From positions 1 through 64,000 of the forward strand of contig DXMJ01000008.1 of the NCBI GenBank assembly GCA_019414265.1: a stretch of 64,000 nt of DNA. Direction: 5' to 3'. This document shows, in pieces, positions 25,126 to 33,027 of this stretch (position 1 is its first letter; each line of letters opens with the position of its first letter). The notes beneath the pieces are model-generated. The model was not told the DNA's origin. It saw only the letters and a list, made by a program, of their open reading frames with translations, and did not search any database. The translations under genes were made by a program, and so were the position numbers. Source of the DNA: Collinsella sp. (GTDB lineage Bacteria > Actinomycetota > Coriobacteriia > Coriobacteriales > Coriobacteriaceae).

Positions 25126-26763
25126 ATGGCAAAGAACATTACGTTCAACACCGATGCCCGCGCTAAGCTCGCCAAGGGCGTCAACACCCTGGCCGACGCC
25201 GTTACCGTCACCATGGGCCCCAAGGGCCGCTACGTTGCGCTGCAGCGCACGTTCGGTGCCCCGACCATCACCAACGACGGCGTTTCCGTCGCTAAGGAGA
25301 TCGAGCTCGAGGACAACATCGAGAACATGGGCGCCCAGCTGGTGAAGGAGGTCGCCACCAAGACCAACGACACCGTGGGTGACGGCACCACCACCGCAAC
25401 CCTGCTCGCTCAGGCCATCGTCAACGACGGTCTGCGCAACGTCGCCGCTGGCGCCAACCCGCTGGCCATCCGTCGCGGCATCGACAAGGCCGTCAACGCC
25501 GCCGTCGCCGAGATGAAGAAGCAGGCCAAGCCGGTCGAGACCAAGGAGCAGATTGCTTCCGTCGGTACCATCTCCGCCGGTGACCCCGAGGTCGGCGAGA
25601 AGATCGCCGAGGCCATGGAGGTCGTGGGCAAGGACGGCGTCATCACCGTCGAGGATTCCCAGACGTTCGACATCACCATCGACACCGTCGAGGGCATGCA
25701 GTTCGACAAGGGCTATGTCTCCGCTTACTTCGTCACGGATAACGACCGCATGGAGGCCGTGATGAAGGATCCGTACATCCTCATCACCGACCAGAAGATC
25801 TCCAGCGTTCAGGACATCATGCCTGTTCTCGAGGCTGTCCAGCGCGCCGGCCGTGGCCTGCTCATCATCGCTGAGGACATCGACGGCGAGGCCCTGCCCA
25901 CCCTGGTCCTCAACAAGATCCGTGGCGCTCTCAGCGTCTGCGCCGTCAAGGCTCCGGGCTACGGCGATCGCCGCAAGCGCATCCTCGAGGACATCGCCGT
26001 CCTTACCGGTGGCCAGGCCGCTCTGGACGAGCTGGGCGTGAAGGTCGCTGACATCACCGCCGATATGCTCGGTACCGCTAAGTCCGTCACCATCTCCAAG
26101 GACAACACCGTCGTCGTTGGCGGCGCTGGTTCCAAGGAGGCCATCGACGCCCGCATCGCTCAGATCAAGGGCGAGATGGAGAACACCACCTCTGACTTCG
26201 ACCGCGAGAAGCTCCAGGAGCGCCTGGCCAAGCTCTCCGGTGGCGTTGCCGTCATCAAGGTTGGCGCTGCTACCGAGTCCGAGCTCAAGGAGATCAAGCA
26301 TCGCGTCGAGGATGCCCTGCAGGCAACCCGAGCTGCTGTCGAGGAGGGCATTGTCGCCGGTGGCGGCGTCGCCTTCATGGACGCTGTTCCTGCGCTCGAT
26401 GCTGTCGAGATCGACGACCCCGAGGAGAAGATCGGCGTCGACATCGTCAAGAAGGCTCTGACCGCTCCGGTCGCTACCATCGCCAAGAACGCTGGCTTTG
26501 AGGGCGCTGTCGTGGTCGACAAGGTTGCCGAGCTGCCCGCCGGCCAGGGTCTCAACTCTGCCAACGGCGAGTGGGGCGACATGATCGAGATGGGCGTCCT
26601 CGACCCCGTCAAGGTCAGCCGCGTCACCCTGCAGAACGCTGCTTCCGTCGCCAGCCTGATCCTCATCACCGAGGCTACCGTCTCCGATGTGCCCAAGAAT
26701 ACTCAGCTTGAGGACGCTATCTCTGCTGCCACCGCTGGTCAGCAGGGCGGCGGTATGTACTAA
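25126..26763 (+). CDS. groEL: GroEL chaperonin (60 kDa)
   Basis: 545 residues, full length. Family landmarks are AKNITFNTDARAKLAKGVN, VTMGPKGRYVALQRTFGAP with the nucleotide site, DGTTTATLLAQAIV, KAPGYGDRRKRILEDIAVLT in the apical domain, VEEGIVAGGGVAF, and a GGGMY end. This end is a shortened form of the Gly-Met tail. GroEL forms the double-ring ATP-dependent folding chamber with GroES. TTTTGGAGGA precedes the ATG at 25126. Codon use is strongly biased, in line with very high expression. A large nested inverted repeat follows 30 bases downstream. Confidence 0.98.
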   Translation: MAKNITFNTDARAKLAKGVNTLADAVTVTMGPKGRYVALQRTFGAPTITNDGVSVAKEIELEDNIENMGAQLVKEVATKTNDTVGDGTTTATLLAQAIVNDGLRNVAAGANPLAIRRGIDKAVNAAVAEMKKQAKPVETKEQIASVGTISAGDPEVGEKIAEAMEVVGKDGVITVEDSQTFDITIDTVEGMQFDKGYVSAYFVTDNDRMEAVMKDPYILITDQKISSVQDIMPVLEAVQRAGRGLLIIAEDIDGEALPTLVLNKIRGALSVCAVKAPGYGDRRKRILEDIAVLTGGQAALDELGVKVADITADMLGTAKSVTISKDNTVVVGGAGSKEAIDARIAQIKGEMENTTSDFDREKLQERLAKLSGGVAVIKVGAATESELKEIKHRVEDALQATRAAVEEGIVAGGGVAFMDAVPALDAVEIDDPEEKIGVDIVKKALTAPVATIAKNAGFEGAVVVDKVAELPAGQGLNSANGEWGDMIEMGVLDPVKVSRVTLQNAASVASLILITEATVSDVPKNTQLEDAISAATAGQQGGGMY

Positions 26764-26789
26764 GGCCGACAAGGTCTAGAACTCCCACC

Positions 26790-26930
26790 GGGAATCCGGG
26801 GGCGTGACGGGGCTTCTCTCCGGAACGTCCTCGGACATGCAAAGAGGCTCCGCATCGCGCTTCGCGCTGCGGAGCCTCTTTGCGTCCTGCGGAATGTTCC
26901 GGAGAGAAGCCCCGTCACGCCCCCGGATCC
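26790..26930. repeat. 140-bp nested inverted repeat (cruciform element 2)
   Basis: 33-bp perfect outer arms (26794-26826, beginning ATCCGGGGGCGTGACGGGGC, and 26896-26928) enclose an offset 16-bp perfect inner hairpin, GCAAAGAGGCTCCGCA (26839-26854) with 26868-26883. Same architecture as element 1, different sequence. No T run follows the outer stem, so a simple terminator is less likely, though the inner hairpin could slow polymerase. Confidence 0.85.
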
Positions 26931-27099
26931 CCTGTGTTTACGGCCTTGAGGTCGGCGTGGACGGAGATCGTGGCTGATGGGGATACATGTCCCGGTCGCT
27001 GTTTCGCGGCTTTGCCGCGAAAGGCGCGCTACTTTGGGATGGGTGGGGAACGTGGTTGTTGCGGCAACTGATCCCCACCATAAATTACCCTCGGCATAC

Positions 27100-27127
27100 T
27101 TGCGCGAAAACCTGCCCGTGCTACACT
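27100..27127 (+). promoter_or_regulatory. candidate promoter of the riboflavin transporter operon
   Basis: TTGCGC (27100-27105), 16-base spacer, TACACT (27122-27127), ending about 11 bases before the riboswitch begins. Confidence 0.45.
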
Positions 27128-27137
27128 TGCAATTGCT

Positions 27138-27322
27138 GTTTCAGGGCGGGGTGAAATTCCCCACTGGCGGTAAATCGGGCGGTGCCAAAGGGGTGCCGTG
27201 GCGCAGACGAGGCGTCTGCGACCGAGCCGATGAGTCCGCGACCCGTGCATGCGTTGGTTCGCATGCCGGCTGAACTGGTGAGATCCCAGTACCAACGGTT
27301 AGAGTCCGGATGAAAGAGGCAG
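27138..27322 (+). promoter_or_regulatory. FMN riboswitch (RFN element)
   Basis: The conserved RFN blocks are present in order: CAGGGCGGGGTGAAATTCCC, CACTGGCGGTAAAT, a variable insert arm (GCATGCGTTGGTTCGCATGC is a clear hairpin), GAACTGGTGAGATCCCAGTA, CCAACGGTTAGAGTCCGGAT and GAAAGAGG. FMN riboswitches turn down riboflavin synthesis or transport when FMN is abundant. The ribosome-binding site of ribU (AGAGGCAGGTGA) overlaps the 3' end, with no terminator between, so control is probably at translation start. Confidence 0.95.
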
Positions 27323-27330
27323 GTGATCTT

Positions 27331-27921
27331 ATGTCTGAACAGTCGCAGCATATCCATTTTGAGAACACGAATAGGTGGAGCACCAAACAGCTCGTTACCA
27401 TGGCGTTGATGTGCGCCTTGGGCGCCCTGTTTATGTACGTGCAGCTGCCCATTCTTCCTTCGGCGCCATTTTTGACGTATGACCCGTCGCTGGTGCCGGC
27501 GATGGTGTGCGGATTTGCGTATGGCCCCGGTGCTGGTACCGCTGTTGCAGCCATGGCGATCGTTATCCATGCGCTCACTACGGGTGACTGGGTCGGCGCG
27601 CTTATGAATCTGGTTGCCACGCTGGGCTACATTCTGCCCGCGGCTATCGTCTACCAGAAGATGCATACCTATAAGGGTGCCGTGATTGGCCTGGTGCTCG
27701 GCGTTATTGCCGCTACGGCGTTGTCTATGGTCGCAAATCTTACCATTGGCGTATGGTTCTGGTATGGCTCGGTCGATGTGATCGCCCCGCTCATGATTCC
27801 TGCGGTGCTGCCGTTCAACCTCATCAAGACCGTGCTCAACTCGGTGTTGACGCTTGCGGTGTACAAGGCGGTCTCCAACCTCATCACGCCTAAAAAGGAC
27901 CAGGTCAAAGGTCGCGCATGA
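27331..27921 (+). CDS. ribU: ECF transporter S component for riboflavin (RibU-like)
   Basis: 196 residues with about six membrane helices. The pattern WSTKQLVTMALMCALGALFM, then LPILPSAPFLTYDPSLVPAM and FAYGPGAGTAVAAMAIVIHAL, is typical of RibU-type substrate-binding subunits. The FMN riboswitch directly upstream identifies the substrate as riboflavin, which is stronger evidence than the sequence alone. Start 27331 (MSEQSQ) is chosen for its ribosome-binding site; an upstream in-frame ATG at 27310 lies inside the riboswitch. The last four bases overlap the next gene (ATGA), so the ATPase is translationally coupled. Confidence 0.9.
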   Translation: MSEQSQHIHFENTNRWSTKQLVTMALMCALGALFMYVQLPILPSAPFLTYDPSLVPAMVCGFAYGPGAGTAVAAMAIVIHALTTGDWVGALMNLVATLGYILPAAIVYQKMHTYKGAVIGLVLGVIAATALSMVANLTIGVWFWYGSVDVIAPLMIPAVLPFNLIKTVLNSVLTLAVYKAVSNLITPKKDQVKGRA

Positions 27922-29822
27922 TTGAGTGTCGGGGCGTTTCCTTTAGCTATGACGGTGCCGCACCGGCACTCGACGGCGTCGATCTGAACATCGAGGATGG
28001 CGAGTTTTTCTGCATCCTCGGTGGCAATGGGTCGGGCAAGTCGACGTTTGCCAAGCATCTGAATGCACTGTTGCGGCCCGATGCGGGTACGGTATGCGTC
28101 AACGGCATGGATGCGTCCGACCCCGAGCTGGTCTACGACATCCGCTCGACTGCGGGCATGGTATTCCAGAATCCCGATGACCAGCTGGTGGCAACGCTTG
28201 TCGAAGATGACGTTGCGTTTGGTCCCGAAAACCTTGGCGTGCCGTCGGCACAAATTGCGCAGCGCGTGCGCGAGGCGCTGAAGGGTGTGGGCCTGGTGGG
28301 CTTTGAGCGTCACGAGACCCATGCGCTTTCGGGCGGCCAAAAGCAGCGCGTGGCGCTTGCCGGCGTGCTCGCCATGGAGCCGCGCGTGCTCATATTGGAC
28401 GAGGCTTCCTCGATGCTCGATCCGCGTGGACGCAAGGGCCTCATGAAGGCTTGCCGCGCGTTGCACGATCGCGGCATGACCATCGTGATGATTACGCACT
28501 TTATGGAAGAGGCCGCCGAGGCCGATCGCGTTGCTGTCTTCCAAGCGGGCCGCGTTGCCATGCTCGGTACGCCCGAGGAAATCTTGACGCGGGCGGACGA
28601 ACTTGCGCAGCTCAACCTGGATATGCCGGCGTCGTGCTGCCTAGGTAGGGCACTTCGTGAGAAGGGCGTTTCCGTTTGCGCGCAGGTGCGCGAGGCAGAT
28701 ATGGTCGCCGAGATTGCACAGGCTTATGCCGAGCGGAGCGGGACGAACATCGCAGGGCAGCCTTCCGCATCCGATTCCCATGTGCTTGACAATGGATCCT
28801 CTGCAACCGACGGGACAGCCGTGTCGGAGCCCGTCATCGAGATTTCGCACCTCTCGCATAGTTACTCGCTGAGTGCCCGCGAGCGCCGCCGCTGGCATAA
28901 GCGCTCGGTCACTGCGGGCAAATCGAGCAAACAGGCTCTCTGGGGAAACGACCCCAGCAGCCCGTGGGCGCTGCGCGATGTATCGCTGACGGTGCGTCGC
29001 GGCGAGTTCCTGGGCTTGGCAGGTCATACCGGTTCGGGTAAGTCGACGCTGGTCCAGCATCTCAACGGTTTGATTCGCCCCCAGGAGGGATCCGTTCGCG
29101 CGCTGGGGCTCGACCTATCAAACAAGAAAGACGCCGCTGCGGTTAAGGCCAAGGTCGGCGTGGTATTTCAGTATCCTGAGCGTCAGCTGTTTGCCGAAAC
29201 CGTGGCGCAGGACGTGGCGTTTGGTCCGCACAACCTTGGCTTGTCGCAAGATGAAGTCGACCGTCGTGTCGAGTCATCACTCTCGCGCGTGGGCCTCGAT
29301 CTTTCCACGGTCGGCGACAAGAGCCCCTTTGAGCTTTCGGGCGGCCAGCAGCGCCGCGTGGCGTTTGCCGGCGTGCTCGCCATGGAGCCCGAGGTGCTGG
29401 TGCTCGACGAGCCCATGGCGGGGCTCGATCCGGCTGCGCGCAGGGATTTCCTTGAGCTTATCGGTCGACTTCACCGCGAGGGCCTGACCGTTGTCATGGT
29501 TTCGCACAGCATGGATGACCTGGCAAATTGTTGTGACCGTATTGTTGTGATGAACGAGGGCGCGGTGTTTGCCGAGGGAACGCCCGTGCAGGTTTTTGCG
29601 CACGCGAACGAGCTCAAGTCGATCGGCCTGGGCGTTCCTGCCGCCCAGCGCATGGCGCTGGCGCTCGCGCAAGCCGGTGTGCCGCTCTGCTGCGACAAGC
29701 TTTATACGGTTGAGGCGCTGGCCGACGAGCTGGCCGGCTTGCTGCTGGGCTGCGCGGACGTGCCTTTGAGGGTTCCGTGTCAGGCCGGTTCCACGGCGCC
29801 CACGCGAGAGGAGGGCTGCTAA
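27918..29822 (+). CDS. ECF transporter ATPase, two nucleotide-binding domains fused (EcfA-EcfA')
   Basis: 634 residues holding two complete ABC ATPase domains. Domain 1 has GGNGSGKST near residue 36, LSGGQKQRVALAGVL and LILDEASSMLD. Domain 2 has GHTGSGKST near residue 370, LSGGQQRRVAFAGVL and VLVLDEPMAGLDP. A Q-loop (VFQNPDDQL, VFQYPERQL) and switch His (ITHFMEEA, VSHSMDD) are present in each half. Between them is a poorly conserved linker of about 70 residues. ECF ATPases power vitamin uptake together with EcfT and an S component. Most bacteria encode EcfA and EcfA' separately; here one polypeptide provides both. It overlaps ribU by 4 bases and ecfT by 1 base, forming a tight operon. Confidence 0.93.
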   Translation: MIECRGVSFSYDGAAPALDGVDLNIEDGEFFCILGGNGSGKSTFAKHLNALLRPDAGTVCVNGMDASDPELVYDIRSTAGMVFQNPDDQLVATLVEDDVAFGPENLGVPSAQIAQRVREALKGVGLVGFERHETHALSGGQKQRVALAGVLAMEPRVLILDEASSMLDPRGRKGLMKACRALHDRGMTIVMITHFMEEAAEADRVAVFQAGRVAMLGTPEEILTRADELAQLNLDMPASCCLGRALREKGVSVCAQVREADMVAEIAQAYAERSGTNIAGQPSASDSHVLDNGSSATDGTAVSEPVIEISHLSHSYSLSARERRRWHKRSVTAGKSSKQALWGNDPSSPWALRDVSLTVRRGEFLGLAGHTGSGKSTLVQHLNGLIRPQEGSVRALGLDLSNKKDAAAVKAKVGVVFQYPERQLFAETVAQDVAFGPHNLGLSQDEVDRRVESSLSRVGLDLSTVGDKSPFELSGGQQRRVAFAGVLAMEPEVLVLDEPMAGLDPAARRDFLELIGRLHREGLTVVMVSHSMDDLANCCDRIVVMNEGAVFAEGTPVQVFAHANELKSIGLGVPAAQRMALALAQAGVPLCCDKLYTVEALADELAGLLLGCADVPLRVPCQAGSTAPTREEGC

Positions 29823-30622
29823 TGGAGGCGTTCTCATTTGGCAGCTACTATCCCGGGGATAGCGCGGTGCATCGCCTGGATCCGCGCACTAAGCTGCTCC
29901 TAGGTTTCGCATTTCTGATCACCGTGCTCACTGTCGGAATCTTCCGCGGGTTGGTTCCGGTCGCAATGTTTGTCGTGCTGGTCTATGTCGCAGCCCGAGT
30001 GCCGTTGCGCCGGGTCCTATCATCGATGGCACCATTGCTGGCGATTGTCGTGGTGGTCGCGGTGCTCAACCTGTTTTCCGACCAGAGTGGCCGCATCCTG
30101 TGGCAGCTTGGCTTTTTGCAGGTGAGCGAGGGCTCGCTGCGTTCTGCGGCGTTTGTGGCGTGCCGCCTGACGTTGATGATGGCCGGCATGAGCGCCATTA
30201 CACTCACCACGCCGACGCTCGACCTCACCGCGGGCTTTGAACGTCTGCTCGCACCATTTGCGCGCGTGGGGCTTCCGGCGCACGAGCTCGGCATGATTAT
30301 GGGTATCGCGCTGCGGTTTATGCCGCAATTTGCCACCGAGATGAAACAGACGGCCGATGCACAGGCAAGTCGCGGCGCGCGCGTGACGGGCGGTCCGCTC
30401 GGCGGTGTGCGCATGCTCGGCAGTGTGGCGATTCCGCTGTTCACCGGCGTGTTCCGTCATGCCGAGACGCTTTCGGCCGCCATGGATGCGCGCTGTTATC
30501 ACGGCGAGCGGGGACGCACGCGTCTGCATGCGCTTGCGTTTGGCCGGGGGGATGTACTGGCAGCGCTGGCGATGGCGCTGCTGGTGACATGCGTTGTCGT
30601 TATCAATCTTCAACTCGTCTAA
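29822..30622 (+). CDS. ecfT: ECF transporter transmembrane component EcfT
   Basis: 266 residues, five to six membrane helices, and the EcfT coupling motifs. RLDPRTKLLLGFAF is at the N terminus, and ALRFMPQFATEMKQTADAQASRGA contains the Ala-Arg-Gly-type coupling helix that contacts the ATPases. A second charged helix with AMDARCYHGERGRTRLH follows. EcfT transmits ATP-driven motion from EcfA to the S component. The start ATG at 29822 overlaps the TAA of the ATPase gene (TAATG). With ribU and the fused ATPase it completes an ECF importer encoded in one transcript under an FMN riboswitch. Confidence 0.93.
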   Translation: MEAFSFGSYYPGDSAVHRLDPRTKLLLGFAFLITVLTVGIFRGLVPVAMFVVLVYVAARVPLRRVLSSMAPLLAIVVVVAVLNLFSDQSGRILWQLGFLQVSEGSLRSAAFVACRLTLMMAGMSAITLTTPTLDLTAGFERLLAPFARVGLPAHELGMIMGIALRFMPQFATEMKQTADAQASRGARVTGGPLGGVRMLGSVAIPLFTGVFRHAETLSAAMDARCYHGERGRTRLHALAFGRGDVLAALAMALLVTCVVVINLQLV

Positions 30623-30652
30623 GCTCGATTCGAGCGCAAGAAAGGGGTCTCT

Positions 30653-31099
30653 ATGACCGACACCGATCGCACGGCTCAGCTCGAGCGCGCCTGCTCGTAT
30701 CTCAGGCGCATTCCGGCGTGGTATCTTGCCACGACCGATGCGAGCGACGGGCATCAGCCCCGCGTGAGGCCGTTTTCGTTTGCCATGGTCGATGATGGCA
30801 AGCTGTGGTTTTGCACGTCGCGCGACAAGGACGTGTGGGCGGAGTTGAGCGCGAATCCCAAGTTTGAGGTATCGGGCTGGAAGCCGGGGGAGTGCTGGAT
30901 CGTGTTAACTGGCGAGGCCGCGCTCGAGGACGATGCATTCGTGAGCGACAAGGTGCGCCAAGTGGGCTTTAAGCACATGGTGGGCATTGGCGAGCAACAC
31001 GATAGCGCCAACGATGGCCGCCTTGCATTCTTCTCGGTCCGCAACATCGCCGCACGGTTCTGCGATATCGACGGCAGTGAAGAGCGCCTCGAGCTCTAA
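30653..31099 (+). CDS. pyridoxamine 5'-phosphate oxidase-like flavin-binding protein (paralog 1)
   Basis: 148 residues of the PNPOx-like split beta-barrel fold: LRRIPAWYLATTDASDGHQP, RVRPFSFAMVDDGKLWFCTS and KDVWAELSANPKFEVSGW. These small proteins bind FMN, F420 or haem; many are general flavin reductases with no known substrate. GAAAGGGG precedes ATG 30653. A closely similar gene follows 54 bases after the stop, indicating tandem duplication. Its position right after a riboflavin importer fits FMN use, but that is inference. Confidence 0.85.
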   Translation: MTDTDRTAQLERACSYLRRIPAWYLATTDASDGHQPRVRPFSFAMVDDGKLWFCTSRDKDVWAELSANPKFEVSGWKPGECWIVLTGEAALEDDAFVSDKVRQVGFKHMVGIGEQHDSANDGRLAFFSVRNIAARFCDIDGSEERLEL

Positions 31100-31100
31100 T

Positions 31101-31116
31101 TTCCCAAATTGACTAC
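31101..31116 (-). repeat. partial copy of the dispersed 30-bp element
   Basis: TTCCCAAATTGACTAC, the reverse complement of the GTAGTCAATTTGGGA end only. It begins one base after the stop of the first PNPOx-like gene and lies between the tandem paralogs. Confidence 0.65.
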
Positions 31117-31153
31117 CCATTCCAAAAAGACTGGTCAGGCGACAGGAGGAAAC

Positions 31154-31564
31154 GTGGACGGATTGAATACGGTGCTGGAGTATCTGACGTCGGTGCCGGC
31201 GTGGTATCTGGCGACGAGCGTGGGCGGGCAGCCGCATGTGCGTCCGTTCTCGTTTGCGCAGATTCAGGACGGCAAGCTGTGGTTTGTGACAGCGCGCACC
31301 AAAGATGTGTGGCAGGAGCTGCTGCAAAACCAGCGCTTTGAGGTCACGAGTTGGTGGCCGGGCCATGGTTGGTTGATCCTGCGCGGGCGTGCGGGGCTGG
31401 AAGACCGGGCTTCGAGCGAAATGCGCGAGGCCGGATGGAAGCATCTTGAGCGCTTGAGCGAGCACTATGAGGGGCCTAACGACCCCGCGCTCGTCTTCTT
31501 TAGCGTCGAGGATCCTGAGGCATTTATCTGCAATCATGACGAATGGGTGCCGGTTGAGCTCTAG
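31154..31564 (+). CDS. pyridoxamine 5'-phosphate oxidase-like flavin-binding protein (paralog 2)
   Basis: 136 residues, similar to the preceding gene: LTSVPAWYLATSVGGQPHVR, PFSFAQIQDGKLWFVTARTK, DVWQELLQNQRFEVTSWWPG. The GTG at 31154 is the best start: AGGAGG lies 5 bases upstream, and the protein then begins at the same point as its paralog. A longer in-frame opening from 31109 would read through the repeat element and has no ribosome-binding site. It differs from paralog 1 mainly in the middle loop and lacks the last strand's charged end. A strong terminator follows. Confidence 0.83.
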   Translation: MDGLNTVLEYLTSVPAWYLATSVGGQPHVRPFSFAQIQDGKLWFVTARTKDVWQELLQNQRFEVTSWWPGHGWLILRGRAGLEDRASSEMREAGWKHLERLSEHYEGPNDPALVFFSVEDPEAFICNHDEWVPVEL

Positions 31565-31601
31565 CCAGCTGGCTCATCCTAACAACTTAGTTTTCGCATG
31601 G

Positions 31602-31663
31602 GCGGACCCCGTGTTGCCCGGCACCGTAAGGAGTGCCGGTCAATACGGGGCCCGCTCTATTTG
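31602..31663 (+). terminator. terminator after the PNPOx-like pair
   Basis: GCGGACCCCGTGTTGCCCGGCAC pairs with GTGCCGGTCAATACGGGGCCCGC with a few mismatches, followed by TCTATTTG. Confidence 0.8.
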
Positions 31664-31697
31664 TCAATTCCTTCAAGCGAATGTGTCGGGAATGTTT

Positions 31698-31734
31698 CAA
31701 TGCATGAACATGCAAGCTATTTACGTATTCATGC
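31698..31734 (+). promoter_or_regulatory. candidate ArgR operator upstream of argC
   Basis: ATGCATGAA (31698-31706) and TTCATGCAT (31726-31734) are perfect inverted arms. The intervening bases contain ATTTACGTATTCATGC, which resembles an ARG box (TGAATATTTATTCA type). It lies 88 bases upstream of argC. The assignment rests on position and pattern; no argR gene is in the window. Confidence 0.45.
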
Positions 31735-31821
31735 ATCTTTTGGTGCTAAAGTTTCAACCCACCTCATAATGACCGCTGCGAAATGCGCATCGGTGCATAA
31801 ATCGCAGACAAGGAGTCTGAT

Positions 31822-32892
31822 ATGTCTTTGAAGGTTGGAATCGTCGGCGCGGCTGGATATGCCGGAGCCGAGCTCATTCGCCTCGTACTCGGCCATCCCG
31901 AGTTTGAACTTGTTGCCATTACGTCCAACGCCGATGCCGGCCAGCCGCTGTCCGCAGTGTATCCGAGCTTTGCTGGCGTAAGCAATCTGGTTTTCACCAC
32001 GCATGACGCCCCCGAGCTCAAAAGCTGCGATGCGGTTTTTCTTGCCGTGCCGCACACGGCTGCCATGGCGCAGGTGCCCGCGCTCCTTGCCGCGGGCGTT
32101 TCCTGCTTTGATCTTTCGGCCGATTACCGTCTGAGCGACCCGTCCGTCTTTGAGGCATGGTATGCCGCCGAGCACACGAGCCCCGAGCTGCTCAAGACCC
32201 GCGCTTTTGGCCTGCCCGAGCTGTTCTGCCAGGACTTAGAGACCGCTGCTTCCAGCCATGCCGCCGGAAAGCCCGTTTTGGTCGCTTGCGCCGGCTGCTA
32301 TCCCACCGCAACGAGCCTCGCTGCCGCTCCTGCCGTGCGTGCGGGCTGGGTGGCAGAGAACGGCCCCGTAATCGTCGATGCCATTAGTGGCGTGACGGGC
32401 GCCGGTAAGTCCTGCAACGCTCGCACCCATTTTTGTAGCGCGGACGAGAACCTGGAGGCCTATGGCGTAGGCAAACATCGCCATACGCCCGAGATTGAGC
32501 AGATCCTGGACCTGACCGATCGCGTCGTCTTTACTCCGCACTTGGCACCGCTCAAGCGCGGCCTGCTTTCCACGGTGACGATGCCGCTCGCGCCGCAGGC
32601 TCTCGACGCGTTGGCCCTTGAGGACGTCGTCGACCATTACAAGAAGTTCTACGCCGGTCGCACCTTTGTGCGCGTGCTCGATGCCGGCCAGCAGCCCAAG
32701 ACGGCTTCGGTCGTCGGCACCAACGCTGCCCAGATTGGCCTTGCGCTCAACAAGCGCGCGGGCGTGCTGGTGGCGACGGGTGCTATCGACAATCTGTGCA
32801 AGGGTGCAGCAGGCCAGGCGGTCCAGTGCGCCAACATCGTTTTTGGCTTTGACGAGCGACGAGGCTTGCCCACAGTGGCGTGCCCGGTGTAG
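31822..32892 (+). CDS. argC: N-acetyl-gamma-glutamyl-phosphate reductase
   Basis: 356 residues. The NADP-binding start VGIVGAAGYAGAELIRLVLG, the catalytic Cys in ACAGCYPTAT (about residue 159), and FTPHLAPLKRGLLSTV are classic ArgC motifs, and a trailing DNLCKGAAGQAVQCANIVF is present. It catalyses reduction of N-acetylglutamyl phosphate to the semialdehyde, third step of arginine synthesis. The ribosome-binding site ACAAGGAG precedes the ATG. First gene of argCJBD. Confidence 0.97.
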   Translation: MSLKVGIVGAAGYAGAELIRLVLGHPEFELVAITSNADAGQPLSAVYPSFAGVSNLVFTTHDAPELKSCDAVFLAVPHTAAMAQVPALLAAGVSCFDLSADYRLSDPSVFEAWYAAEHTSPELLKTRAFGLPELFCQDLETAASSHAAGKPVLVACAGCYPTATSLAAAPAVRAGWVAENGPVIVDAISGVTGAGKSCNARTHFCSADENLEAYGVGKHRHTPEIEQILDLTDRVVFTPHLAPLKRGLLSTVTMPLAPQALDALALEDVVDHYKKFYAGRTFVRVLDAGQQPKTASVVGTNAAQIGLALNKRAGVLVATGAIDNLCKGAAGQAVQCANIVFGFDERRGLPTVACPV

Positions 32893-33027
32893 CACATTCG
32901 ATTGTTAACGATTTGGTAGTCGGGTATCGAGTTGGGCGCCACTTTTAAGCTGGTCTACTAATTGCGACCGGTATGGCGTGTCAGCCGATGCCCGCTTTTT
33001 TATTTGATATAAGGAGTCGTAGGGACG

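Larger units (their letters stand above)
26764..27330. other. 567-base gene-free gap between groEL and ribU
   Basis: It contains the nested inverted repeat at 26790-26928, a small hairpin TTTCGCGGCTTTGCCGCGAAA at 27002-27022, a candidate promoter and the FMN riboswitch, listed separately. No protein frame is convincing. Confidence 0.7.
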
